From the NCBI GenBank assembly GCA_020024115.1, contig JAHHUF010000051.1, forward strand, positions 1 to 11,497: a stretch of 11,497 bases of DNA, written 5' to 3'. This document shows, one piece after another, positions 1-6,024 of this stretch. The translations under genes and the position numbers were made by a program. This DNA is from Anaerofilum sp. (GTDB lineage Bacteria; Bacillota; Clostridia; Oscillospirales; Ruminococcaceae). Under the pieces are notes generated by a model that was given only the letters and a program-made list of their open reading frames with translations, made no database searches and was not told the DNA's origin. Position 1 is the stretch's first letter; every line of letters begins with the position of its first letter.

Positions 1-284
1 TTTTCGTTTCCTGTTACAGTAGAATTTCTTCCACTCAAAGCAACAAACAGCGTCAATCCACTCAACACAACCAATCCAACAGCAACCATTCTCCGTAGCC
101 ATTTCCAAATGCCTTTACTACACAATTGATTGAGCGTATCATATTTTATGCTGTAGAACCAACAACCGGATGTCAACCCATATACCAAAAAGTTGCCAAG
201 ATTTTGATTGCCAAACAGCAGCGCTGCACTTTGAACAGTTCCCAAACTTGCAACCACAGCTAGTATTCTTTGCCCCGCTTTCAT
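1..284 (-). CDS. Partial membrane protein, N-terminal part only; possible YdcF/ElyC (DUF218) family
   Basis: An open frame starts at an ATG at 284 and reads without a stop to the left edge, giving about 94 residues. It begins MKAGQRILAVVASLG and holds a hydrophobic stretch around residues 5-40, a basic patch (KGIWKWLRRM) near residue 65, and a strong membrane span (about residues 68-87, MVAVGLVGLVVLSGLTLFVA). After it comes SGRNSTVTGNE at the window edge. In YdcF/ElyC-family envelope proteins a similar membrane N-terminus leads into a conserved 'AVIVLG' strand of the DUF218 domain. Here that domain would lie outside the window, so the family is inference. A run of five Gs 5 nt before the ATG could serve as ribosome binding site. 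The gene sits just downstream of a terminator belonging to the small gene to its right. It is therefore either expressed from a promoter I cannot identify or by read-through. Confidence 0.6.
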   Translation of the reverse strand, partial: MKAGQRILAVVASLGTVQSAALLFGNQNLGNFLVYGLTSGCWFYSIKYDTLNQLCSKGIWKWLRRMVAVGLVVLSGLTLFVALSGRNSTVTGNE

Positions 285-302
285 TCTAACCCCCAAAAAA
301 AT

Positions 303-360
303 CCCCATATATTCCACATTGCATACTGTGATGAGCAAACACAAACAGTGGTATATGGGG
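303..360 (-). terminator. Rho-independent terminator of the 49-residue membrane protein gene
   Basis: CCCCATATATTCCAC (303-317) pairs with GTGGTATATGGGG (348-360), forming a stem with a small bulge. The 30-nt loop contains a second possible pairing (TTGC 319-322 with GCAA 335-338). On the minus strand the stem is followed directly by ATTTTTTT (295-302). It lies 20 nt past the stop of the small gene at 380. Confidence 0.75.
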
Positions 361-379
361 TTTTCTACCAATACAAGTT

Positions 380-529
380 TTAAGCAGCTGTTTTTGGTTC
401 ATTGTTTTCAACAATTGGCATTTCATCCAGTGTCACAGGTTCTTCCATTGAATTTTCTCCTGCTACACTTTCAAAAATATAACCTAATACCATCAAAACT
501 GCAATTGCTATAAAAACCACCTGTAACAT
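380..529 (-). CDS. Small single-span membrane protein, 49 residues, unknown function
   Basis: I do not recognise this protein. The start is the ATG at 529, because it has a perfect AAAGGAGG ribosome binding site 8-9 nt upstream. A longer in-frame version would begin at a GTG at 619 with no ribosome binding site, so I reject it. The product starts MLQVVFIAIAVLMVLGYIFE, a single membrane segment covering about residues 2-19. Its hydrophilic tail of about 30 residues is strongly acidic (ENSMEEPVTLDEMP and so on) with a single lysine. There is no signal peptidase or lipobox motif. The gene stands alone, with an AT-rich upstream region and a dedicated terminator downstream (303-360), which argues that it is a real transcription unit. 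Small proteins of this shape often act as membrane regulators or partners of larger complexes, but nothing here identifies a partner. Confidence 0.75.
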   Translation of the reverse strand: MLQVVFIAIAVLMVLGYIFESVAGENSMEEPVTLDEMPIVENNEPKTAA

Positions 530-716
530 TCTAAAATACCTCCTTTTGTCATCCGATTTAAAACAAACAGTTTTTACTCTGTTATTGTATATACGAATTA
601 CAAAAGGATTTTCTTTCACTGTTTTTCAACTTTTTATTTGTTTTTTCTGTATAATTAATATTATATATGATTTATCGATATTTTTGCAACATATTTCTTT
701 CGATTTATGTGAAAAA

Positions 717-983
717 TTACAAAAAAGTAATTATTATAATCCTCTCAACTGCCTGATTAGTCATATTTTGTGCGGATTGTAAATTCTTTTGGCGAATGAG
801 AAATATTTGTTTTTCAAGCAGTTGGGTATCAGAAATATCCATCAAAAAATGCAAGCGTATCTCATAATAAATAGGTTAGATGGTCTATATCTTCCGAAAA
901 AACGGCTGACCAAGCCATAGAGGGTGCACAATACAAACTCCATAATTAAACTTACCATATTCAGTTTTAAACGACATATCCAT
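717..983 (-). pseudogene. Decayed NUDIX hydrolase with the Nudix box deleted and two frameshifts
   Basis: Reading minus from an ATG at 983 gives MDMSFKTEYGKFNYGVC, which resembles the start of a clostridial NUDIX subfamily (pattern 'fkteegkFNYRVcaIi'). It jumps at once to VHPLWLGQPFF, resembling the 'RPLWxxQxFF' segment that in this family lies well after the Nudix box. A one-base frame change in the T-run near 897-902 gives SEDIDHLTY (about 873-899), and a change back gives YYEIRLHFLMDISDTQLLEK (810-869). Together these follow the family pattern FFtEDvDhlxYHExxxYFLMDISxTdLL in order. In the annotated frame there are stops at 885-887 and shortly after. The Nudix box (GX5EX7REUXEEXGU) is absent, so catalysis is lost. 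The distal part down to 717 is only weakly similar. No good ribosome binding site precedes the ATG. The family assignment rests on remembered patterns, not a search. Confidence 0.6.
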
Positions 984-1051
984 TTCACAATAACACCAAT
1001 ACAATCACACATTCAGTACATTATATAATTGTATCCCCTAATTAAAAAAAT

Positions 1052-1082
1052 TCGACAGTATTCAAAATTTGAATACTGTCGA
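1052..1082 (-). terminator. Terminator of deoB, 15-bp perfect inverted repeat
   Basis: TCGACAGTATTCAAA (1052-1066) and TTTGAATACTGTCGA (1068-1082) are perfect inverted repeats around one central base. On the minus strand the stem is followed by A and seven Ts (1044-1050). It lies 86 nt past the deoB stop. Right next to it is a perfect 12-bp palindrome, GTCTTATAAGAC (1087-1098), and the heptamer TACTGTC is repeated at 1074-1080 and 1083-1089. No other terminator candidate was found closer to deoB. Confidence 0.75.
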
Positions 1083-1168
1083 TACTGTCTTATAAGACCC
1101 CGCAACACAACGGTTAATCTTTCCTAAAATTTTCCCTTATAATAAAACTTTGATGGGATATAAAAACA

Positions 1169-2341
1169 TTATTCTGCGATTTGATTCCATAGGCTGGTTC
1201 CGTCCAACTGTGCCTGCACACCCAAAGCATCGCAAACAGTTGCAGCAATTGAACCAAACCCCTGCACTGTGCCAAGGTTGGTTCCTGCTTTCACACCATT
1301 TCCATAAATCAGCAATGGAACCATCTCTCTAGAGTGGTCAGTGGAAGGGGTCGCTGGGTCACAGCCGTGGTCTGCTGTAATCATCAGCAAATCCTCTGGC
1401 TGCATCAAATTCAGCAATTCTGCCAGCTGTCCGTCAAACTCGGTTGCCGCTGCTGCATAGCCTGCAACATCGTTTCGATGCCCATACAACATATCAAAAT
1501 CAACCAAATTGATAAATGCCAAACCATCAAAATCCCGTTTTGCCAATTCCAGTGTTGTTTCCATGCCGTGTTTATTGCTTGTTGTGCGATGGGTTTCGCT
1601 GATTCCTTTACCATCGAAAATATCATAAATTTTACCCACACCAATGGTGTCTTTTCCTGCTCTTTGCAAAAGGTCAAGCATTGTATCTTTGGGTGGCTGC
1701 AAAGAATAATCGTGTCTGCGGGTGGTTCTGCGGAAGTTTTCAGCACAATCTCCCTCAAAGGGGCGTGCAATCACTCTGCCAACTGCATGTTCTCCATGCA
1801 AAAGTTCGCGGGCAATTTCGCAATAGCGATACAATTCTTCCACTGGAACAATCGCTTCATTTGCAGCAATCTGAAATACACTGTCAGCACTTGTGTATAC
1901 AATCAATGCTCCTGTTTTCAAATGTTCCTCGCCATAATCCCGAATGACATCGGTTCCTGAATAAGGCAAATTGCAGATTGCTTTGCGCCCTGTTTTTGCT
2001 TCAAATTCTTCCAATAATTCTTTAGGGAATCCGTTTGGATAGGTTGGCAATGGTTTTGGGCTTACAATGCCGGCAATCTCCCAATGCCCAATAGTGGTAT
2101 CTTTGCCCATACTTTGCTCTTGGATTCTTCCAAAGGCAGCAATTGGCTTTTCCACAGATTTTCCTGCCGGAGTTCCTTCAATATTAAACATTCCCATCTT
2201 TTGCAGATTGGGAGCGTTGAAATTTGGATGGGCTGCAATTGCAGCCAATGTGTTTGAGCCCTCATCCCCAAACGCTGCTGCATCGGGGGCATTGCCCACA
2301 CCAAAGCTATCCAACACAATCAAAAACACTCTTTTTTTCAT
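1169..2341 (-). CDS. deoB: Phosphopentomutase
   Basis: The enzyme interconverts ribose-1-phosphate or deoxyribose-1-phosphate with the 5-phosphates, feeding sugars from nucleoside breakdown into the pentose phosphate and deoxyribose aldolase routes in the cytoplasm. The 390-residue product matches the usual length. The alkaline-phosphatase-superfamily metal ligands are all visible: D11 (VLDSFGVG), D283 and H288 (VDFDMLYGH), D324 and H325 (TADHG), and H336 (TDHSRE). T82 in GKDTTIGHWE aligns with the phosphorylated threonine of the Bacillus cereus enzyme. The cap domain lies between about residues 95 and 220. The ATG at 2341 has AAAGGAG about 9 nt upstream. The gene stands alone, divergent from pyk, with no nucleoside phosphorylase or deoC neighbour in the window. 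Confidence 0.97.
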   Translation of the reverse strand: MKKRVFLIVLDSFGVGNAPDAAAFGDEGSNTLAAIAAHPNFNAPNLQKMGMFNIEGTPAGKSVEKPIAAFGRIQEQSMGKDTTIGHWEIAGIVSPKPLPTYPNGFPKELLEEFEAKTGRKAICNLPYSGTDVIRDYGEEHLKTGALIVYTSADSVFQIAANEAIVPVEELYRYCEIARELLHGEHAVGRVIARPFEGDCAENFRRTTRRHDYSLQPPKDTMLDLLQRAGKDTIGVGKIYDIFDGKGISETHRTTSNKHGMETTLELAKRDFDGLAFINLVDFDMLYGHRNDVAGYAAAATEFDGQLAELLNLMQPEDLLMITADHGCDPATPSTDHSREMVPLLIYGNGVKAGTNLGTVQGFGSIAATVCDALGVQAQLDGTSLWNQIAE

Positions 2342-2452
2342 ATAGTCACACTCCTTTATAAAAAAATTTGTCTTTGATATTTCCTTTTCTCATTCCAGCA
2401 CATTCTATCTGTATGCCGCCGAACAAAAGCAAAAATATCTATATGATGATAC

Positions 2453-2461
2453 ATTATACCA
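2453..2461 (-). promoter_or_regulatory. Extended -10 promoter for deoB
   Basis: On the minus strand the sequence TGGTATAAT is a consensus -10 box (TATAAT, 2453-2458) with the TGn extension. No good -35 box is found at 16-18 nt, as expected for some extended -10 promoters. It would give a leader of roughly 105 nt before the deoB start. Confidence 0.6.
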
Positions 2462-2542
2462 TATTTTCAGAAAAATATCATCTTTTAACAGAACATTGCG
2501 TCACAGAAGTGTAATTTTTTTGTATAGAATATTGAATAGTTC

Positions 2543-2571
2543 TTGCTCACAAGTGTCGAATATGGTATGAT
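2543..2571 (+). promoter_or_regulatory. Promoter for pyk
   Basis: TTGCTC (2543-2548) and TATGAT (2566-2571) are separated by 17 nt, and the -10 box carries a TGG extension (2563-2565). Transcription should start near 2577-2579, about 73 nt before the pyk ATG. Confidence 0.75.
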
Positions 2572-2581
2572 ATATGACGGC

Positions 2582-2603
2582 TAAGACAAACGGGTTTGTC
2601 TTA
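2582..2603 (+). promoter_or_regulatory. Hairpin at the 5' end of the pyk mRNA
   Basis: TAAGACAAA (2582-2590) pairs perfectly with TTTGTCTTA (2595-2603) around the tetraloop CGGG. It begins about 4 nt after the predicted transcription start and ends about 30 nt before the ribosome binding site. No T-tract of terminator type follows it. A stem at the extreme 5' end is a known way of shielding mRNA from 5'-dependent decay, so a stabilising role for this highly expressed glycolytic message is a reasonable inference. Confidence 0.65.
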
Positions 2604-2650
2604 ATGTTAATATTTTGTCAATCTTAAATTCCAAAAGGAGTGTTTAATAG

Positions 2651-4081
2651 ATGCGTACAATGCGTAAAACAAAAATTATCTGCACCATGGGTCCTGCAAA
2701 TGATGACCCAAAAGTTCTTCGTCAAATGATTGAGGCTGGAATGAATGTTGCTCGTTTCAACTTCTCTCATGGCAGCCATGAGGAGCATCAGGGCCGTTTG
2801 GACAACCTGAATGCACTTCGCAAAGAGATGGGTGCTCCTGTTGCAGCTTTGCTGGACACCAAAGGCCCCGAAATCCGCATCAAACAATTTGCAAATGGCA
2901 AAGAGCAGCTGGAGCAGGGTCAAACCTTCACCTTGACCACCCGTGAAGTAGAAGGCACCAACGAAATCGTTTCCATCACCTACAAAGATTTGCCTAGTGA
3001 TGTAAAAGCTGGTTCCACCATTTTGTTGGCAGACGGTCTGATTCGTCTGGAAGTGGAAAGTGTAAATGACACTGATATTGTTTGCCGTGTTATGAACCGT
3101 GGTCCTATCTCCAACAACAAAGGTGTGAATGTTCCCGGTGTTTCCTTGTCCATGCCTTATATGAGCGAAAAGGACAAATCCGACATTCTGTTTGGTGTAA
3201 AAGCAGGCTTTGACTTTGTTGCTGCAAGTTTCACCCGCAATGCACAGGACATCATGGACATCCGCAACCTGCTGAAAAGTGCAGGCGGTGAGCACATCCG
3301 CATCATTGCAAAAATCGAGAACCAAGAGGGTATCGACAACATTAAAGAGATTTTGGAAGCTGCTGACGGCATCATGATTGCTCGTGGCGATATGGGTGTT
3401 GAAATTGACTTCACCGAAATTCCCATCATTCAAAAAGACTTGATTCTGCACAGCTTTGCAGCAGGCAAGCCTGTTGTAACTGCTACCCAGATGTTGGAGA
3501 GCATGATTGAAAATCCTCGTCCTACCCGTGCAGAAATCACCGATGTTGCAAATGCTATCTATGATGGCACCAGTGCAATCATGCTGAGCGGCGAAACCGC
3601 TGCCGGCAAATGGCCTGTTGAGGCTGTTAAAACTATGGCTGCAATTGCAGAGCGCACCGAGAACGACCCCCACTATCAGGAGCGTTATGGTGTTTCTTTG
3701 GAGGAAGGTCAGCTCTCTATTTCTGCTGCAACTGCTCACGCAGCCTGCACCGTTGCAGAAGATGTAAATGCAAAAGCAATCATTGCTATTTCCAAGACTG
3801 GTCAAACCGTTCGTCAGATGTGCAACTATCGTTCTGATGCTCCTATCATTGCTTGTGTAATGGATGAGAGTGTTCAGCGTCAGTTGGCAATCAGCTGGGG
3901 TGTAACTTCTGTTGTAATGCCTGCTGGCAACAACACCGATGAAATGATTGCACATGCTGCAAAAGTTGCAGAAGAAAATGGTTTGGTAAGCAAAGGTGAT
4001 GTTGTAGTCTTTACTGCTGGCGTACCTGTTGGTGTTGCTGGTTCTACCAACATGATTAAAGTTCACACCATTGGCGAATAA
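2651..4081 (+). CDS. pyk: Pyruvate kinase
   Basis: Catalyses transfer of phosphate from phosphoenolpyruvate to ADP, making pyruvate and ATP at the end of glycolysis. The 476 residues match the short form of the family; the extra C-terminal PEP-utiliser-like domain seen in Bacillus is absent. Visible motifs: TKIICTMGPA (7-16), RFNFSHG with R35, N37 and S39 (substrate and K+ site), LLDTKGPEIR (68-77) before the B domain (about 78-170), and IIAKIENQEG with K221 and the Mg ligand E223. Also visible are ARGDMGVEI with Mg ligand D247, ATQMLESM with T278, and the C-terminal allosteric-type domain from about 355. AAAAGGAG lies 10 nt before the ATG at 2651; a second in-frame ATG at 2660 is too far from it. 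Codon use looks biased towards the codons of highly expressed genes. It has its own promoter and terminator. The fructose-1,6-bisphosphate neighbour pfkA, often paired with pyk in Firmicutes, is not adjacent. Confidence 0.98.
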   Translation: MRTMRKTKIICTMGPANDDPKVLRQMIEAGMNVARFNFSHGSHEEHQGRLDNLNALRKEMGAPVAALLDTKGPEIRIKQFANGKEQLEQGQTFTLTTREVEGTNEIVSITYKDLPSDVKAGSTILLADGLIRLEVESVNDTDIVCRVMNRGPISNNKGVNVPGVSLSMPYMSEKDKSDILFGVKAGFDFVAASFTRNAQDIMDIRNLLKSAGGEHIRIIAKIENQEGIDNIKEILEAADGIMIARGDMGVEIDFTEIPIIQKDLILHSFAAGKPVVTATQMLESMIENPRPTRAEITDVANAIYDGTSAIMLSGETAAGKWPVEAVKTMAAIAERTENDPHYQERYGVSLEEGQLSISAATAHAACTVAEDVNAKAIIAISKTGQTVRQMCNYRSDAPIIACVMDESVQRQLAISWGVTSVVMPAGNNTDEMIAHAAKVAEENGLVSKGDVVVFTAGVPVGVAGSTNMIKVHTIGE

Positions 4082-4144
4082 TTTTGAGATACCAGCAAAC
4101 CGCATAGCTATTATACGATTGCTGATTTTCTTGATATATGCTTC

Positions 4145-4175
4145 AAAAGCGGCATTTATTACAAATGCCGCTTTT
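4145..4175 (+). terminator. Terminator of pyk
   Basis: AAAAGCGGCATTT (4145-4157) pairs perfectly with AAATGCCGCTTTT (4163-4175) around a 5-nt loop, 63 nt after the pyk stop. The downstream run is TTTTGCTTATTTTG. Confidence 0.85.
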
Positions 4176-4191
4176 GCTTATTTTGACAATA

Positions 4192-4285
4192 GGGCATATC
4201 TGAAAACGAACAAATTGACTAATTTTTCTCAATGAGCAACCAGATACAAGATAAAAACCGAAAATTTTGACTTTTCAGATAGCCC
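4192..4285. repeat. 94-bp segment bounded by inverted repeats, upstream of luxS
   Basis: GGGCATATCTGAAAA (4192-4206) and TTTTCAGATAGCCC (4272-4285) are inverted repeats that differ only by one inserted base. They enclose 65 AT-rich bases and end 3 nt before the luxS ribosome binding site. No target-site duplication is evident in the flanks. It could be a miniature inverted-repeat element or a remnant of insertion-sequence ends. It could also be a folded leader that controls luxS. The sequence alone does not decide between these. Confidence 0.5.
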
Positions 4286-4304
4286 CCGAAAGGATTGATT
4301 TTTT

Positions 4305-4772
4305 ATGGAGCGTATTGCTAGTTTTTGTGTAGACCATCGCTGTTTGGAGCGTGGTATGTACACTTCCCGTATTGATGGTGACATTACCACATACGATATT
4401 CGTATGAAAAAGCCAAACCAAGGGGACTATTTGGCAGTTCCTGCAATGCACACTTTTGAGCATTTGTTTGCAACATTTGTCCGTTCCAGCAAATTTGGCA
4501 GTCAAATTATTTATGCAGGGCCTATGGGCTGTCGCACTGGATTTTATTTGTTGGTGCGTGACCTTTCCCCCGCTGATTCCATTGCTCTTGTGAACGAAAC
4601 TATGGAGTTTATTGCCAATTATGAAGGCGAGATTCCCGGTGCAACCGAGCCGGAATGTGGAAACTGGAAAGAGCAAGACCTGCAAGGTGCAAAAGCAGAA
4701 GCCGTTGCTATGATTCCTGTACTGAAAAATTGGACAGTTGAAAATTTGGAATATAAAAAATACTTAGACTAA
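4305..4772 (+). CDS. luxS: S-ribosylhomocysteine lyase (LuxS)
   Basis: Splits S-ribosylhomocysteine into homocysteine and 4,5-dihydroxy-2,3-pentanedione, the precursor of autoinducer-2. It acts in the cytoplasm in the activated methyl cycle. The 155-residue product is the normal length. The iron/zinc site HTxEH is at H49-T-F-E52-H53, the third ligand is C118 (PECGN), the catalytic cysteine is C76 (PMGCRTG), and H11 near the N-terminus matches the conserved substrate-contacting histidine. GAAAGGA sits 10 nt before the ATG. The usual metabolic partner, SAH/MTA nucleosidase (mtnN/pfs), is not adjacent. I found no good promoter between the pyk terminator and the start; TTGACA (4183-4188) and TTGACT (4215-4220) have no matching -10 box. 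No terminator is obvious after the gene. Confidence 0.97.
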   Translation: MERIASFCVDHRCLERGMYTSRIDGDITTYDIRMKKPNQGDYLAVPAMHTFEHLFATFVRSSKFGSQIIYAGPMGCRTGFYLLVRDLSPADSIALVNETMEFIANYEGEIPGATEPECGNWKEQDLQGAKAEAVAMIPVLKNWTVENLEYKKYLD

Positions 4773-5176
4773 CCTTAACCCAAACAACTTCTGATAAAAA
4801 TTTTGATGGTGTCCACATTTACATCAAACTATACTGCCTCTTGTTCTAAATTTGACAAATTTGATAAAAGAGAAAATATCATTGCCATCAAATCAAAAAT
4901 AGCTGATACAGATTGCTGAATGATGTTAAACCTAAACTCTTAGAGCAATAGTTCGGCAGTATGTGAGAGAACCGACCCTGTTTTATGTGGTTTTTCGATA
5001 TGTCCTCAGCATCATACACTCCTTGCTTTATTGGGCTGTCAAATTTGCAGCAACTGAATTTTATGCAATCAATGATAGATTTTGACTGCTGGATAGTATG
5101 ATAATTTACAGCGTAGCATATAGCCCTTGGAGAGGGGCATAAAAAACTACTACTCTATAATACAAGGACTGATTTT
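4773..5176. other. 400-bp stretch without a recognisable gene
   Basis: No frame has a start codon with a ribosome binding site and a recognisable product. The minus strand has an open frame of about 85 codons (roughly 4893-5150) without a start at its head, ending ...LTSFSNLYQLFLI, and the plus strand one of about 49 codons near 4940-5087. I recognise neither. Both could be chance or old gene remnants. A TATAAT occurs at 5156-5161 but is too close to the next start to be its promoter. No tRNA or stable hairpin stands out. Confidence 0.5.
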
Positions 5177-5980
5177 ATGAACTGGCAAAAAACATTTTTT
5201 TCAGCACTTGCTTTTGGAGGTGCGATTGGCAGCGGACTGCTTTACTATGCAGCAAAAATCGAAACAGAACAACTCACCATCACCCGCCCGAAATTATCCA
5301 ATCCCCTTCCTCTGAAAACTGTCTTTTTTTCAGATGTTCATGTTGGCAAACGATACAGTCCTTGCCATTTGGTTCAGATTGTCGATGCTATCAATGCCCA
5401 AACGCCTGAGCTTGTTTTGTTTGGTGGTGACTTTTTTGCAAAGCTGCCCAAAGATTTGGGGGTCATGGATTTTGACTGGATTTCCAAGCAACTTTCCCGC
5501 ATCAAAGCACCTTATGGGAAGTATGCTGTTTTAGGCAACCACGATGTCCGCTATAATTCAAAACCGTTTTTCTATTCTTTATTTAAACAAAGCGGTTTTA
5601 CGATTTTATGGAATGAAACGGCACAGATTTTGGGTAACACCAGCATTTGTGGGCTATCCCCTTATTCCAATGGCAAAGCCTTATCACAATTACCTGCAAC
5701 CGGCTATCGCATTTGTTTGTGCCATATGCCGGATAAGGCTCGCTATCTTTCATTAAATCGCTGTGATTTAATGCTTTCCGGTCATAGCCACAACGGACAG
5801 GTGCAATTTCCCATTTTGACAAAAATCATTCTTCCCCCCGGCGGAAAAATGTACCCCTATGGGCTATATCATCCACAAGGCACAAACAAAGCAGAACTTT
5901 TTGTCAGCCGAGGCATCGGCACTTCCGGGCCTCCTCTGCGGTTTTTATCACCTCCGGAGATTGTAGTATTTGAACCATAA
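5177..5980 (+). CDS. Membrane-anchored calcineurin-like metallophosphoesterase
   Basis: Family members hydrolyse phosphomonoester or phosphodiester bonds using two metal ions; related bacterial membrane-linked proteins (YkuE, YaeI, LpxG types) act on lipid or envelope substrates. The substrate here is unknown. The 267-residue product begins with a membrane anchor of about residues 5-26. The metal-site motifs follow in order: D53-V-H55, GGD ending at D85, G120-NHD with N121 and H122, H183 (LCHMPD), and G202-HSH with H203 and H205. The C-terminal part (SRGIGTSGPPLRF) is typical of the YkuE-like group. The ATG at 5177 has AAGGA 8 nt upstream. It converges on the glycosyltransferase gene, sharing a terminator, and has no operon partner. 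Length fits the family, with no sign of damage. Confidence 0.9.
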   Translation: MNWQKTFFSALAFGGAIGSGLLYYAAKIETEQLTITRPKLSNPLPLKTVFFSDVHVGKRYSPCHLVQIVDAINAQTPELVLFGGDFFAKLPKDLGVMDFDWISKQLSRIKAPYGKYAVLGNHDVRYNSKPFFYSLFKQSGFTILWNETAQILGNTSICGLSPYSNGKALSQLPATGYRICLCHMPDKARYLSLNRCDLMLSGHSHNGQVQFPILTKIILPPGGKMYPYGLYHPQGTNKAELFVSRGIGTSGPPLRFLSPPEIVVFEP

Positions 5981-5983
5981 AGC

Positions 5984-6022
5984 AAAAGGGATATTGTCCA
6001 AAAATCAGACAATATCCCTTTT
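5984..6022. terminator. Shared bidirectional terminator between convergent genes
   Basis: AAAAGGGATATTGTC (5984-5998) pairs perfectly over 15 bp with GACAATATCCCTTTT (6008-6022), with a 9-nt loop. It starts 3 nt after the phosphoesterase stop and ends 2 nt before the glycosyltransferase stop. The terminal A/T pairs give a T-run in both directions. Confidence 0.88.
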
Positions 6023-6024
6023 CT

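Larger units (their letters stand above)
530..1168. other. AT-rich gene-poor interval
   Basis: Between the small membrane protein gene and deoB there is no intact gene. The part at 600-760 is extremely AT-rich and low in complexity. A decayed NUDIX hydrolase occupies about 717-983 on the minus strand, and the deoB terminator lies at 1052-1082. The leader of the small gene lies next to 530, but I could not find a promoter with good -35 and -10 boxes. I see nothing else in 984-1044 or 1100-1168. Confidence 0.6.

Noticed and set aside
530..619. A 30-codon upstream extension of the small membrane protein to a GTG.
   Set aside because: The ATG at 529 has a perfect ribosome binding site that would lie inside the extended reading frame, and the GTG has none.
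546..782. A 78-codon plus-strand open frame with hydrophobic composition.
   Set aside because: It starts at a TTG without a ribosome binding site, overlaps the leader of the small minus-strand gene and the NUDIX relic, and its hydrophobicity follows from the AT-rich DNA.
1334..1960. A 208-codon open frame on the plus strand opposite deoB.
   Set aside because: Antisense shadow; no ribosome binding site and biased composition.
2624..4105. A 493-codon open frame on the minus strand, longer than pyk itself.
   Set aside because: It lies antisense to all of pyk, has no ribosome binding site, its product resembles no family, and pyk carries every catalytic motif. The open frame follows from the biased codons of pyk.
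4192..4290. A SAM or SAH riboswitch in front of luxS.
   Set aside because: The leader lacks the conserved core motifs I know for these classes; only a simple inverted repeat is visible.
5156..5161. TATAAT just ahead of the phosphoesterase gene as its promoter.
   Set aside because: Transcription would start at or past the ribosome binding site (5164-5168), and no -35 box is at the right distance.
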